From Stappia sp. TSB10P1A (GTDB lineage Bacteria; Pseudomonadota; Alphaproteobacteria; Rhizobiales; Stappiaceae): a stretch of 64,000 bases of DNA. Of this stretch, positions 40,909 to 48,746 are shown piece by piece (the first letter of the stretch is position 1; every line of letters begins with the position of its first letter). The notes beneath the pieces were generated by a model that searched no databases, was not told the origin of the DNA, and saw nothing but the letters and a program-made list of their open reading frames with translations. The DNA is taken from assembly GCF_900185725.1 (NCBI RefSeq), contig NZ_FYAU01000051.1:62001-126000 (forward strand). The letters run 5' to 3'. The translations under genes were made by a program, and so were the position numbers.

Positions 40909-41943
40909 ATGATCTTCGCCAGCGACAATTGGGCGGGGGCCTCGCAGCCGGTCATGGATGCGATGCTTCGCCACAACACGGGCGCCGCGCCAGCCTATGG
41001 CACGGACCCGCTCACCCTCAAGGTCCGCGACCGGTTTCGCGAGATCTTCGAGACGGACGACCTCACGGTCTGGTTCACCGCCACCGGCACGGCGGCCAAT
41101 GCGCTGACCCTGGCGGCCTGCGCAAGGCCGGGCGGGCTGGTGCTGACCAGCGACATCGCCCATGTGCTGTGCGACGAGTGGGGAGCGACGGAGTTCTTCT
41201 CGCACGGCATGAAGATGGTGCCGGTGGAAACGCGGAACGGGCGGATTTCGGCGGACAGCCTCTCGCGCGAACTGGCCAAGCACCCGGACGGCAGCCGCTT
41301 CGGCACGCCGGTGGCGGTGAGCCTGACCCAGGCGAGCGAATGCGGCACGGTCTATGGCCTCGAGGATCTGGCGGCGCTGACGCGGGCTGCGAAGGAACGT
41401 GGTCTCGTCTGCCACATGGACGGGGCGCGCTTCGCCAATGCGCTGGTGCATCTCGCGTGCAGCCCGGCGGAGATGACCTGGAAGGCGGGGATCGATGTCC
41501 TGTCCTTCGGCGGCACCAAGAACGGCTGCTGGTGCGCCGAGGCGATCGTGGTGTTCAACCAGGACGCCTTGCGCGATCTTGCCGCGCACCGTTCGCGCGC
41601 CGGGCATCTGTTCTCCAAGTCGCGCTTCGTCGCCGCCCAGCTCGACGGCTATCTGGAGAACGGCCACTGGCTGGACAGCGCCCGCCACGCCAATGCGATG
41701 GCGAGCCGGCTTGCCGAGGGGCTTGCGGCGTCCGGCCATGCGCTCGCCCATCCGGTGGAGGCGAACGAGGTGTTCCCGGTTCTCAGCCTTGCCACCATCG
41801 CGCGGCTGCGCGAAGCGGGCGCGGCGTTCTACGAATGGCCGGAGATCGAAGCGGGCGAGGGCGCGTCCGGCGTGCGGCTGGTGACGTCGTTTGCGACCAA
41901 GACGGAAGAGGTCGCGCGCTTCCTGGAGATCGCCGCGGGATAG
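40909..41943 (+). CDS. Threonine aldolase family PLP enzyme
   Basis: 344 residues, PLP-dependent fold-type I enzyme that splits L-threonine or related beta-hydroxy amino acids to glycine and aldehyde. The PLP lysine is Lys204 in SFGGTKNGCW, preceded by the Asp/His residues in CHMDGARFANAL. The start MIFASDNWAGASQP is typical; ATG 40909 has only a weak ribosome-binding site. Probably LtaE-like; beta-eliminating relatives (alanine racemase-like) cannot be excluded. Confidence 0.88.
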   Translation: MIFASDNWAGASQPVMDAMLRHNTGAAPAYGTDPLTLKVRDRFREIFETDDLTVWFTATGTAANALTLAACARPGGLVLTSDIAHVLCDEWGATEFFSHGMKMVPVETRNGRISADSLSRELAKHPDGSRFGTPVAVSLTQASECGTVYGLEDLAALTRAAKERGLVCHMDGARFANALVHLACSPAEMTWKAGIDVLSFGGTKNGCWCAEAIVVFNQDALRDLAAHRSRAGHLFSKSRFVAAQLDGYLENGHWLDSARHANAMASRLAEGLAASGHALAHPVEANEVFPVLSLATIARLREAGAAFYEWPEIEAGEGASGVRLVTSFATKTEEVARFLEIAAG

Positions 41944-42084
41944 GCGGCTACCCGTAGAAGAATTTTCTCCGCGCGCGGCTGTCCTGCCGGAAATTTGGAA
42001 ACGGTTTTCGTATTCTGAGTTGGCGCAAAGCCGAACGGGGCTAGCTTCGCGCCGGTTCAAGCGAAACGACCGGAGCGATTGCCG

Positions 42085-42543
42085 ATGAAGATCCATCCCA
42101 CCGAGGACATGCATGTCCTGTCGATGGCCCGCAGGCTGACCATTCCCGAGGTGGCATCGGCCGCCGCCGAGCTGTCGACGGCGATCGATGCGGAGCGCGC
42201 GCGTGCCGGTCTTGCGGCGGCGGGGCCATGGACCTTCCTCGCGCAGAACCTGCCGCGCGACGGCAAGACCGCGTTCGACTGGCGCATCTGCCTGCCGGTG
42301 GCGGGTGCCGCCGCCTATGACGGCCCGCTGGAGGTTCTGCATCTGGAGCCGATCATGGTGGCCTCCGCCCTGCATCTGGGGCCGGTCCGGACGCTGTTCA
42401 CGCAGGGCTACGCGCCCTTGCTGCGGGCCATCGGCGAGACGCGGCACCATCTGTCGGGCCAGAGCCGGGAGGTCTATCACGACTGGCGCGGCGGCAAGGC
42501 CGGCTACAACCGCATCGAGATCCAGTTCGAATTGTCGCGCTGA
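42085..42543 (+). CDS. GyrI-like effector-binding domain protein
   Basis: 152 residues read as a stand-alone effector-binding (GyrI/SOUL-type) domain: MHVLSMARRLTIPEVAS, GPWTFLAQNLP, DWRICLPVAG, and YNRIEIQFEL at the end, with the Glu/His spacing seen in small-molecule-binding domains of AraC/MerR regulators. No DNA-binding part is present, so it may sequester or hydrolyse a compound. ATG 42085 has GGAG nine bases upstream. Lies between threonine aldolase and Hsp20. Confidence 0.6.
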   Translation: MKIHPTEDMHVLSMARRLTIPEVASAAAELSTAIDAERARAGLAAAGPWTFLAQNLPRDGKTAFDWRICLPVAGAAAYDGPLEVLHLEPIMVASALHLGPVRTLFTQGYAPLLRAIGETRHHLSGQSREVYHDWRGGKAGYNRIEIQFELSR

Positions 42544-42562
42544 CGGGCTGCCAGACCGCAAG

Positions 42563-42590
42563 GCGCCCGGCCTTGGGAAAGGCCGGGCGC
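42563..42590 (+). terminator. Shared terminator between GyrI-like and hsp20 genes
   Basis: 12-bp perfect stem GCGCCCGGCCTT-GGGA-AAGGCCGGGCGC between two convergent genes, without a good T-run. It may act as a bidirectional rho-assisted terminator. Confidence 0.6.
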
Positions 42591-42674
42591 TGGGGGCAGG
42601 CGTCTCTCTCGCCGAGGGGGGATAGCGAGGGTCCGCCTGCCGGGTGTCAGTGCCGGATCGTCAGCAGGGGAGCG

Positions 42675-43136
42675 TCAGTGGGTGCTGCCCTCGATCTGCT
42701 TCTCGATCTGTTTCTGGCCGGCCTTGCCGATCTCGATCTTGCGGGGCTTCATCGCCTCGGGGATCTCGCGGGCCAGGTCGATATGCAGCAGGCCGTTCTC
42801 GAGGCTGGCGCCCCTGACCTCGACATGGTCGGCGAGCTGGAAGCGGCGCTCGAAGGCGCGCGCGGCGATGCCGCGATAGAGCACCTCGCCGGCCTCGGCC
42901 TCCTGGGCGCGCTCGCCCTTGATGGTGAGCGTGTGCTCCTTCGCCTCGATCGTCAGGTCACCTTCGCCGAAGCCGGCCACCGCCATGGTGATGCGGTAGG
43001 CGTTCTCGCCGGTGCGCTCGATATTGTAGGGCGGATAGCTCGGCGTCTCCTGGCCGCTGGTGCTGTCGAGCATGGAGAGCAGGCGGTCGAAGCCGACGGT
43101 GGAACGATAGAGCGGGCTGAAATCGAAGTGACGCAT
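42675..43136 (-). CDS. Hsp20-family small heat-shock protein
   Basis: 153 residues with an alpha-crystallin domain (about 36-130): YNIERTGENAYRITMAVAGF, LTIKGER and ARAFERRFQLADHVEV. N-terminal FDRLLSMLDST and a C-terminal tail with charged residues fit IbpA-like holdases of rhizobia. ATG 43136 has AGAGGA seven bases upstream. The untranslated leader may form a temperature-sensitive structure (see 43137-43200). Confidence 0.94.
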   Translation of the reverse strand: MRHFDFSPLYRSTVGFDRLLSMLDSTSGQETPSYPPYNIERTGENAYRITMAVAGFGEGDLTIEAKEHTLTIKGERAQEAEAGEVLYRGIAARAFERRFQLADHVEVRGASLENGLLHIDLAREIPEAMKPRKIEIGKAGQKQIEKQIEGSTH

Positions 43137-43200
43137 CGGTGTGTCCTCTCGTTGAGCAACAGATGATGGTTCCGGTTCCGCTGTGTCCCGCCGTCATGGC
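43137..43200 (-). promoter_or_regulatory. Possible ROSE-type RNA thermometer in the hsp20 leader
   Basis: Directly upstream of the hsp20 Shine-Dalgarno (AGAGGA, complement of 43144-43149) lies UUGCU (complement of 43155-43159). ROSE elements pair a U(U/C)GCU box with the ribosome-binding site through a weak helix with a G-G mismatch; here CUC can pair with GAG, then G opposite G, then U-A. The wider leader could not be folded reliably by eye, and the box also lies in a short GUUG/CAAC palindrome. Confidence 0.33.
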
Positions 43201-43427
43201 CGGGAGGGGAACCGCGCGCGGGCCCGTTCGTGGCGCCCGCGCCTTACGAGATGGGGAGGGCGAAAACGGCTTTCAAGAGGGACGGCCGGGTGCCCGCGCT
43301 CGGCCGGGCGGGCCGGATTTTCGACCTGAACGGCAGGTGAACGGCGCCTTCCGGGAGGGTTCACGCGGGGCCGTGCATCTTCATGATCGTCAACAGGCGC
43401 CGAGGCGCCGAACCAGGAGACAGATCC

Positions 43428-43805
43428 ATGAGGAAGTCGCTTCTCGCCGCCGCCGCCGTCCTTGGCCTCGCCCTTGCGGCGCCCAGTGCCCAGGCTTTCG
43501 AGATCCGCACCGGCGGCCCGTCGGCCGGCCTCAGCATCGAACTGCAGGTCGCCGGCTATCGCGGCCACGACCGGCGCGGCTACCGGTATGAGCGGCTCGC
43601 CCCGCGCCAGATCGTCCACCGGCTGCACCGCCAGGGCTACCGGGACATCAGCAACCTGCGCTCGCAGGGCCATGTCTATGTCGCCCATGCCCGCGGCCAT
43701 CGCGGCATGTCGCAGCGCCTGGTGGTCGATGCCTATTCGGGCGAGGTCGTCGGCCGCTCGCCGATCGGCCGCGGCCACGGCTGGGGCGGCTACGGCCGGA
43801 TGTGA
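43428..43805 (+). CDS. Small secreted PepSY-like protein
   Basis: 125 residues. Signal peptide RKSLLAAAAVLGLALAAPSAQA (cleavage near 23), then about 100 residues with a weak PepSY-like repeat (APRQIVHRLHRQGYRDISNL, LVVDAYSGEVVGRSP). Rich in Gly, His and Arg at the end (GRGHGWGGYGRM). ATG 43428 follows AGGAGA eight bases earlier. PepSY domains inhibit or bind peptidases, but function here is only a guess. Confidence 0.7.
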   Translation: MRKSLLAAAAVLGLALAAPSAQAFEIRTGGPSAGLSIELQVAGYRGHDRRGYRYERLAPRQIVHRLHRQGYRDISNLRSQGHVYVAHARGHRGMSQRLVVDAYSGEVVGRSPIGRGHGWGGYGRM

Positions 43806-43847
43806 CCTTTCGGCGGGCCGCGATGCCCGTCCGCCGACCGCAAACGG

Positions 43848-43872
43848 GGCCGCCGGAGTTGAGCCGGCGGCC
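43848..43872 (+). terminator. Hairpin after the PepSY-like gene
   Basis: 9-bp stem GGCCGCCGG-AGTTGAG-CCGGCGGCC, about 45 bases after the stop; no T-run follows, so termination is likely but not certain. Confidence 0.5.
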
Positions 43873-43980
43873 GCGCTCCTGTATGGGTCAAGATACCGGG
43901 ATCGTTGGACTTGTCCCGACGCGGCGGGGCCCCTCCCGTCGCCAACAAGGCCGACAGGCTGGAGCACGGCGCGGGTGGCA

Positions 43981-44940
43981 ATGCAGCTCTACGATCATCC
44001 GGACAATCCGGTGCCGGCCGGAGCGGTCTGCCAGCAGGTGACGACGCCCGACGGCATCCGCCTGCGCACGGCGCGCTGGATGCCCGACCGCAGCCCGCTG
44101 AAGGGCACGGTGACCTTGCTGCAGGGCCGGGCCGAATTCATCGAGAAATATTTCGAGACCGTCGCGGACCTGCGCGCCCGCGGCTTTGCCGTCGTCACCT
44201 TCGACTGGCGCGGCCAGGGCGGGTCTGAGCGCCTGCTCGCCAATCCCTACCGGGGCCATGTGGACGATTTCGCCGATTTCGTCACCGATCTCGACACGGT
44301 GATGGACAAGGTGTCGCTCGCCTCGATGCCCGGTCCGCACCATGTGCTGGCGCATTCGACCGGCGGCGCGGTGCTGCTGCTGGCGGCCGGGCGGCTGCGC
44401 ACCCGCATCGAGCGGGCGGTGCTGTCGGCGCCGCTGATCGGCCTCGGCAAGGTCGGCCTGCCGCAGGGCCTGATCTGCCCGCTGTCGGCGGTGCTGTCGG
44501 CGATCGGCTTCGGCACCGCCTTCGTGCCCGGCGGCAAGGCGCGGCTCGACATCCCCTTCGAGGGCAATCCGCTGACCTCCGACGAATTCCGATTCCGCCG
44601 CAACGCGGCGGTGCTCTCCGCCCATCCGGAGCTGGAGGTCGGCGGGCCGACCATCGACTGGCTGGCGGCGGCCTGCCGGGCGATGAAACGCTTCTTCGAG
44701 CCGGATTTCGGCCCCTCGCTGCAACTGCCGGTGCTGCTGGTCGCCTCGACCGGCGACCAGGTCGTCTCGCCGCGGGCCAGCGAGCGCTTCGCCCGCCAGA
44801 CCCGCTCCTGCCGCTATGTCGAGATCGCCGGGGCCCGCCACGAATTGCTGATGGAAGACGACTTCCACCGCGACCAGTTCCTGGCCGCCTTCGACGCCTT
44901 CGTCAGCGACGGCGAGCCGGCCGGCGCCTGGAGCCTTTGA
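43981..44940 (+). CDS. Lysophospholipase-like alpha/beta hydrolase
   Basis: 319 residues, alpha/beta-hydrolase fold of the monoacylglycerol lipase/lysophospholipase group (often annotated PldB). The nucleophile Ser126 lies in LAHSTGGA, the acid is Asp in STGDQVVS and the His in ARHELL. WRGQG near 77-80 is the usual oxyanion-side motif. ATG 43981 is used; a GTG at 43975 is possible. Stands alone between the PepSY gene and convergent hisN. Confidence 0.88.
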   Translation: MQLYDHPDNPVPAGAVCQQVTTPDGIRLRTARWMPDRSPLKGTVTLLQGRAEFIEKYFETVADLRARGFAVVTFDWRGQGGSERLLANPYRGHVDDFADFVTDLDTVMDKVSLASMPGPHHVLAHSTGGAVLLLAAGRLRTRIERAVLSAPLIGLGKVGLPQGLICPLSAVLSAIGFGTAFVPGGKARLDIPFEGNPLTSDEFRFRRNAAVLSAHPELEVGGPTIDWLAAACRAMKRFFEPDFGPSLQLPVLLVASTGDQVVSPRASERFARQTRSCRYVEIAGARHELLMEDDFHRDQFLAAFDAFVSDGEPAGAWSL

Positions 44941-44959
44941 GCCCAGGCGAGCCGCTGCC

Positions 44960-45790
44960 TCACACGGCGGCGGAGGCGAGGATCTCCAGCACCTTGTCGT
45001 GCAGGGCCGGATCGCCGGAGGCGACGATCTGGCCGCCGGCGGCCGGCGAGCCGCCGCTCCAGTTGGTCACGACCCCGCCGGCGCCCTCGACGATCGGCGC
45101 GAGCGCGACGATGTCATAGGGCTGCAGGCCGGTCTCGATGACGAGGTCGACCTGGCCGCTGGCGATCATGCAATAGCCGTAGCAGTCGGTGCCGTAGCGG
45201 GCGGTGCGCACGGTGCCCTCGATCCGCCGGTAGACCGCCTGCTCGGCGCCCTGGAACAGGCCCGGATGGGTGGTGCACATGATCGCCTGCGAAAGGTCCG
45301 CGCAGGGGCGGGTGGCAAGCGGCCGGCGGCCGTCGCGGTTGACCAGCCAGGCGGCCTCGCCGTCGCCGAGGAACCGCTCCGCCACATAAGGCTGGTCCAT
45401 GACGCCGAAGACCGGCCGGCCGGCGCGCGTCACGCCGATCAGGGTGCCCCAGGTGGGCAGGCCGCAGATGAAGGCGCGGGTGCCGTCGATCGGATCGAGC
45501 ACCCAGACATGCTCGGCATCGAGACGGACGCTGCCATGCTCCTCGCCAAGGATGCCGTGATCGGGAAAGCGCGCCTCGATCAGGGCGCGCAAGGCCTCCT
45601 CGCCGGCCCGGTCGGCAACCGTCACCGGATCGAAGCCCTCGGCGATCTTGTTTTCCACCGACAGGATTTCCCGGAAATGCGGCAGGATCGCCGCCGCCGA
45701 CGCGCGGCACAGGTCATCGGCGAAAGCGGCAAGGTCTTCGGACAGAAGGTTTTCGGGGAGAGGGCCAGGCTGGGGACCTGAATGGGGCAT
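44960..45790 (-). CDS. hisN: Histidinol-phosphatase, inositol-monophosphatase type
   Basis: 276 residues, metal-dependent phosphatase with GEEHG (metal Glu), DPIDGTRAF and the C-terminal YDIVALAPIVEGAGG. The alphaproteobacterial HisN group belongs to this family and removes phosphate from histidinol-P. A start ATG at 45790 has AAGGAA nine bases upstream. Inositol monophosphatase activity (SuhB) is the alternative. Nearby the mmgR/suhB sRNA gives context only. Confidence 0.85.
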   Translation of the reverse strand: MPHSGPQPGPLPENLLSEDLAAFADDLCRASAAAILPHFREILSVENKIAEGFDPVTVADRAGEEALRALIEARFPDHGILGEEHGSVRLDAEHVWVLDPIDGTRAFICGLPTWGTLIGVTRAGRPVFGVMDQPYVAERFLGDGEAAWLVNRDGRRPLATRPCADLSQAIMCTTHPGLFQGAEQAVYRRIEGTVRTARYGTDCYGYCMIASGQVDLVIETGLQPYDIVALAPIVEGAGGVVTNWSGGSPAAGGQIVASGDPALHDKVLEILASAAV

Positions 45791-46125
45791 CGGGTCGGTT
45801 CCTTGCGGGGGCGACTAGCGGGTCGAGGTGCACGGATGGGGCGCGGCGCCACGACGGCGCCGCCCTGCCCGCAATAGCCTGTGAACGGGCGGCGGGCAAT
45901 GTCCGGAAAGCGACGCTGCCGCCGGATGGCCGCGCCGAGTCGCTGCCTTAAAATGAGGCAGGTCGCCGTATGGCAGCATTTTATGCAGAACCGGACCGGC
46001 AAGAACACGCCGCGGCAGGGGGTGCGACGAATTATTCAAGGGGATTTATCAATAGCTATCTATTTGAAATATTTATATAAATTTCATGAGCTCCGGATTT
46101 TTTCGGAGAAAATTCGACCGGGTGG
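45791..46125. other. Intergenic region with AT-rich tract upstream of the sRNA
   Basis: Between hisN and the sRNA promoter. The part from about 46030 to 46115 is AT-rich, including a short stem CTCCG...CGGAG at 46091-46108 with a T-rich loop. It could act as an UP-like element for the sRNA promoter or hold the hisN promoter. No convincing protein gene. Confidence 0.45.
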
Positions 46126-46154
46126 CTTGACTTTTGTGCGTCGCGATGGAAACT
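46126..46154 (+). promoter_or_regulatory. Sigma-70-like promoter of the mmgR-type sRNA
   Basis: CTTGAC at 46126-46131 (perfect alphaproteobacterial -35) followed after 17 bases by a poor -10 (GAAACT, 46149-46154). Position fits an RNA beginning near 46160. Confidence 0.45.
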
Positions 46155-46159
46155 TGTTG

Positions 46160-46249
46160 CAGTGCGATATGGCTTGCCATGTCGCGCCGCCCTCCTTGGG
46201 CGTTTCCTCCCTAGACTCGGGCCGCCTCGCAAGAGAGCGGCCCTTTTTT
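46160..46249 (+). ncRNA. mmgR: mmgR/suhB-type small RNA
   Basis: Three stem-loops: GCGATATGG-CTTG-CCATGTCGC (46164-46185), CGCCC-TCCTT-GGGCG (46188-46202), and a terminator GGGCCGC-11 nt-GCGGCCC with a six-T tail (46219-46249). Between the second and third stem is the exposed UUUCCUCCCUAG stretch, and the second loop carries UCCUU; these anti-Shine-Dalgarno CCUCC boxes are the mark of the alphaproteobacterial suhB/mmgR (alpha-r8) family. In Sinorhizobium mmgR limits polyhydroxybutyrate granule formation. The 5' end is an estimate. Flanked by hisN and an N-formylglutamate amidohydrolase gene. Confidence 0.8.
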
Positions 46250-46340
46250 CTGCGCGGCTTTCCGGCTGCCGCAGGCGCGGTCGTCCCTAGGTCGACGTGA
46301 ACGGGTCGGGGAAGGCGAGGGGAAAGGGTCGGGGGGAGGC

Positions 46341-47231
46341 TTACTCGGCCGCCAGCGCGTCCGGCGCGAGATCGGCATCGCTGCCTGCCACCAGCTCCTC
46401 GCAGAAGCGGCGCAGGTCGCGGGCAAGCTCGGCGAAGCCGGAGCTGCGGTCGGTGCGCGCCTCGTCCATGTAGAGGCTGCGGTTGATCTCCACCTGCAGG
46501 GCGTGCAGGCCCTTGGCCGGACGGCCGTAATGCTCGGTGATGAAGCCGCCGGCATAGGGCTTGTTGCGCGCCACCGTGTAGCCCATGCCGCGCAGGATGT
46601 CGCTCGCCTGGTCGATGACCGAGCGGGCGCAACTGGTGCCGTAGCGGTCGCCCAGGATGAAGTCGGGTCGCGGGCCATTGTCGCTGGTGCGGATGGTCGA
46701 GGGCATGGAGTGGCAGTCGATCAGCACCGCATGGCCGAAGGCGACATGGGTGCGCGCCAGCAGGCGGCGCAGGGTCTGGTGATAGGGCTTGTAGATGGTC
46801 TCGATGCGGTCGAGCGCCTCGCGCACGGGGAGGCGCTCGCGATAGATCTCCTGCGCCTCGCCGACGACGCGGGCGATGGTGCCGAGCCCGCCGGCGACGC
46901 GGATCGAGCGGCTGTTGGCATAGGGCGGCAGCCGGTCCTCATACATCTTCGGATCGAGCTCGTAGGGCTCGCGGTTGACGTCGAGATAGGCGCGCGGGAA
47001 GCGGGCGCACAGGAGCGGCGCCCCCAGATCGACGACGCCGGCGAAGAGCTCGTCGACGAAGGCATCCTCCGAGCGGCGGATCGCCAAGGCGTCGAGCCGC
47101 GAGGACTGCAGGAAGGGAAGGGGGTAATGCCGCCCGGAATGGGGGGAGTTGAAGACGAAGGGGGCGGACTGCTCGGCAGGCTGCAGAACGTCGAAAGGCG
47201 GCGTCTCCTGAAACCCGCTGATGACCTGCAT
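46341..47231 (-). CDS. N-formylglutamate amidohydrolase family protein (first copy)
   Basis: 296 residues with family motifs FNSPHSGRHYP, ARFPRAYLDVNREPYELDP, DCHSMPS and LHALQVEINRSLYM, consistent with the zinc-dependent hydrolases that remove formate from N-formylglutamate in histidine breakdown. ATG 47231 is chosen because GGAG lies nine bases upstream; a longer version from 47237 or 47303 is possible. No hut genes are near, so the physiological substrate may differ. Confidence 0.88.
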   Translation of the reverse strand: MQVISGFQETPPFDVLQPAEQSAPFVFNSPHSGRHYPLPFLQSSRLDALAIRRSEDAFVDELFAGVVDLGAPLLCARFPRAYLDVNREPYELDPKMYEDRLPPYANSRSIRVAGGLGTIARVVGEAQEIYRERLPVREALDRIETIYKPYHQTLRRLLARTHVAFGHAVLIDCHSMPSTIRTSDNGPRPDFILGDRYGTSCARSVIDQASDILRGMGYTVARNKPYAGGFITEHYGRPAKGLHALQVEINRSLYMDEARTDRSSGFAELARDLRRFCEELVAGSDADLAPDALAAE

Positions 47232-47536
47232 GGGCATGCTCTCCGCCGGACGATCTTCGTCAAACTTCCCTATTTGCCCCCGAATCGGCGTTAATGTCCA
47301 CACGGGCGGTGGGTAACCGATGCGCCCGACCGGCGGGACGCCGCTTTCACTGGATGTTTACCGTCGTTCGGCCTTATAACGATCCGAAAGATGTGCCAAA
47401 ACGGGATCTTCGGGCGAACCTCCCGCGTCTGCCCGTCCGAGGATGCGCAAGACCGGATGCGCCAGACCGGATGCGCGCAAGTTGGGCGCGCGCAAGATCG
47501 GCAGATTCGCCAGGCGAAGCGGAACGGAAGCGACGA
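47232..47536. other. Divergent region upstream of cpdR, with short tandem repeats
   Basis: About 305 bases between two divergent genes; includes the repeat block listed at 47441-47500. The cpdR ribosome-binding site (GGAAG) is at 47525-47529. No conserved CtrA box (TTAA-N7-TTAA) was found in the reading. Confidence 0.45.
47441..47500 (+). repeat. Short 14-base tandem repeats upstream of cpdR
   Basis: GGATGCGCAAGACC (47441-47454) is followed immediately by GGATGCGCCAGACC (47455-47468), one mismatch, then by two degraded versions (GGATGCGCGCAAGTTG and GGCGCGCGCAAGATC). They sit about 40-100 bases upstream of the cpdR start and might be a regulatory array or slippage product. Confidence 0.55.
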
Positions 47537-47896
47537 ATGACACGGATCCTACTTGCGGAAGACGACAATGACATGCGCCGCTTCCTCGCCAAGGCGCTGC
47601 AGAAGGCGGGATACGACGTCGTCTCTTTCGACAATGGCAAGAGCGCCTATGAGCGCCTGCGCGAGGAGCCCTTCTCGCTGCTCCTGACCGACATCGTCAT
47701 GCCGGAGATGGACGGGATCGAACTGGCCCGCCGGGCGACCCAGCTCGACCCGGACCTGAAGGTGATGTTCATCACCGGCTTCGCCGCCGTGGCCTTGAAC
47801 CCGGACTCGCAGGCGCCCAAGGATGCCAAGGTCCTGTCCAAGCCGTTCCACCTGAAGGACCTGGTGCTGGAAGTGGAGCGCATGCTGGCCGCCTGA
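47537..47896 (+). CDS. cpdR: Cell-cycle receiver protein CpdR
   Basis: 119-residue single receiver: acidic pocket AEDDND (7-12), Asp52 in LLLTDIVMPEMDG, Thr in ITGF and Lys in LSKPF. It matches CpdR, which when unphosphorylated primes ClpXP for degradation of CtrA-pathway substrates in alphaproteobacteria. The chain ends in MLAA; in Caulobacter the two terminal alanines make CpdR itself degradable. Start ATG 47537 with GGAAG seven bases upstream. The neighbour is a tRNA-Val gene, the usual rhizobial order. Confidence 0.93.
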   Translation: MTRILLAEDDNDMRRFLAKALQKAGYDVVSFDNGKSAYERLREEPFSLLLTDIVMPEMDGIELARRATQLDPDLKVMFITGFAAVALNPDSQAPKDAKVLSKPFHLKDLVLEVERMLAA

Positions 47897-47978
47897 GCGG
47901 CCTGCTGCCGGCTCTCAACAGGTTTTCCACCGCGCATGGAGCGGGCGCGCGGGCGGGCAATTAAGTTTGCGAGAAGGG

Positions 47979-48007
47979 CTTGCACCGAAAATCGAAGCCC
48001 GCTATAT
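47979..48007 (+). promoter_or_regulatory. Sigma-70 promoter of tRNA-Val
   Basis: CTTGCA at 47979-47984, exactly 17 bases, then CTATAT at 48002-48007, a near-consensus alphaproteobacterial housekeeping promoter. The tRNA starts 140 bases downstream, so a 5' leader would be processed off. Confidence 0.7.
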
Positions 48008-48147
48008 CGCATCCCACCGCGCCGTCCCGTCGGCGTCGGGTTTCCGGCTTCCTGCCGGACCACGGCAATTTGCCGGATTTCGACGCCTTGTCGCCATCGG
48101 CGGCTTGCTGGGTCGACATCGGCGGCTTGCCGGAACCGAAAAGTTTC

Positions 48148-48222
<75 letters not shown>

Positions 48223-48492
48223 TCTTCGCCGGACCGCCGAGATTGCGAGGCGGTCGGCACAGCCCGGCAACCGTCCGCCATGGCAGCGCTGCATCACGCC
48301 GCCTGCCGTCGCGGATCGGGCATCGCCCCCGGCGCGCGGTTCTTGTCGAACCAGCGCGACGACGGCGGATCCGCCGGGTGGGACGCGGGGCCTCACGGCC
48401 TCTTCGTCCGCAAGCAGACAGCCGGGCCCGCGTGGCACGGTGCAACATGAGGATGCCGCCGCCAACGTGGCACCGTTGACGGAGACGAGACG

Positions 48493-48618
48493 ATGAAGAT
48501 CAAGAATTCGCTCAAGGCGCTGATGGGCCGTCATCGCGACAACCGCATGGTTCGCCGCAAGGGCCGCGTCTACATCATCAACAAGAAGGCGCCGCGCTTC
48601 AAGGCCCGCCAGGGCTGA
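48493..48618 (+). CDS. rpmJ: Ribosomal protein bL36, zinc-free (C-minus) type
   Basis: 41 residues [18 protein letters not shown]... ending PRFKARQG, the type-B L36 lacking the CxxC/CxxH zinc ligands, as is usual for the single copy in Rhizobiales. It binds 23S rRNA in the large subunit. ATG 48493 after GGAGACGAGACG. No Zur box was seen in the upstream region. Confidence 0.95.
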   Translation: MKIKNSLKALMGRHRDNRMVRRKGRVYIINKKAPRFKARQG

Positions 48619-48746
48619 GTCGCGACGGCCGGCCGCTGATCGCCCCGCGTCCCTGCGGACGCCTCGGGCGACGGCGTAGTGGCCTGACCGCTTTCACTTT
48701 TTGCTGATGCCATTGACGATCGCATCCAGGGCGACATACTCCCTGA

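Noticed and set aside
43462..43980. Upstream extension of the lysophospholipase frame over the PepSY-like gene
   Set aside because: The extension overlaps a clear signal-peptide gene in another frame; alpha/beta hydrolase homology starts after 43981.
46091..46108. CTCCG...CGGAG stem with T-rich loop taken as a terminator
   Set aside because: The T residues are in the loop, no T-run follows; stem is only five pairs.
45881..46300. Plus-strand frame over the sRNA region
   Set aside because: It covers the AT-rich tract, the sRNA and its terminator, lacks RBS and motifs; the RNA explains the conservation.
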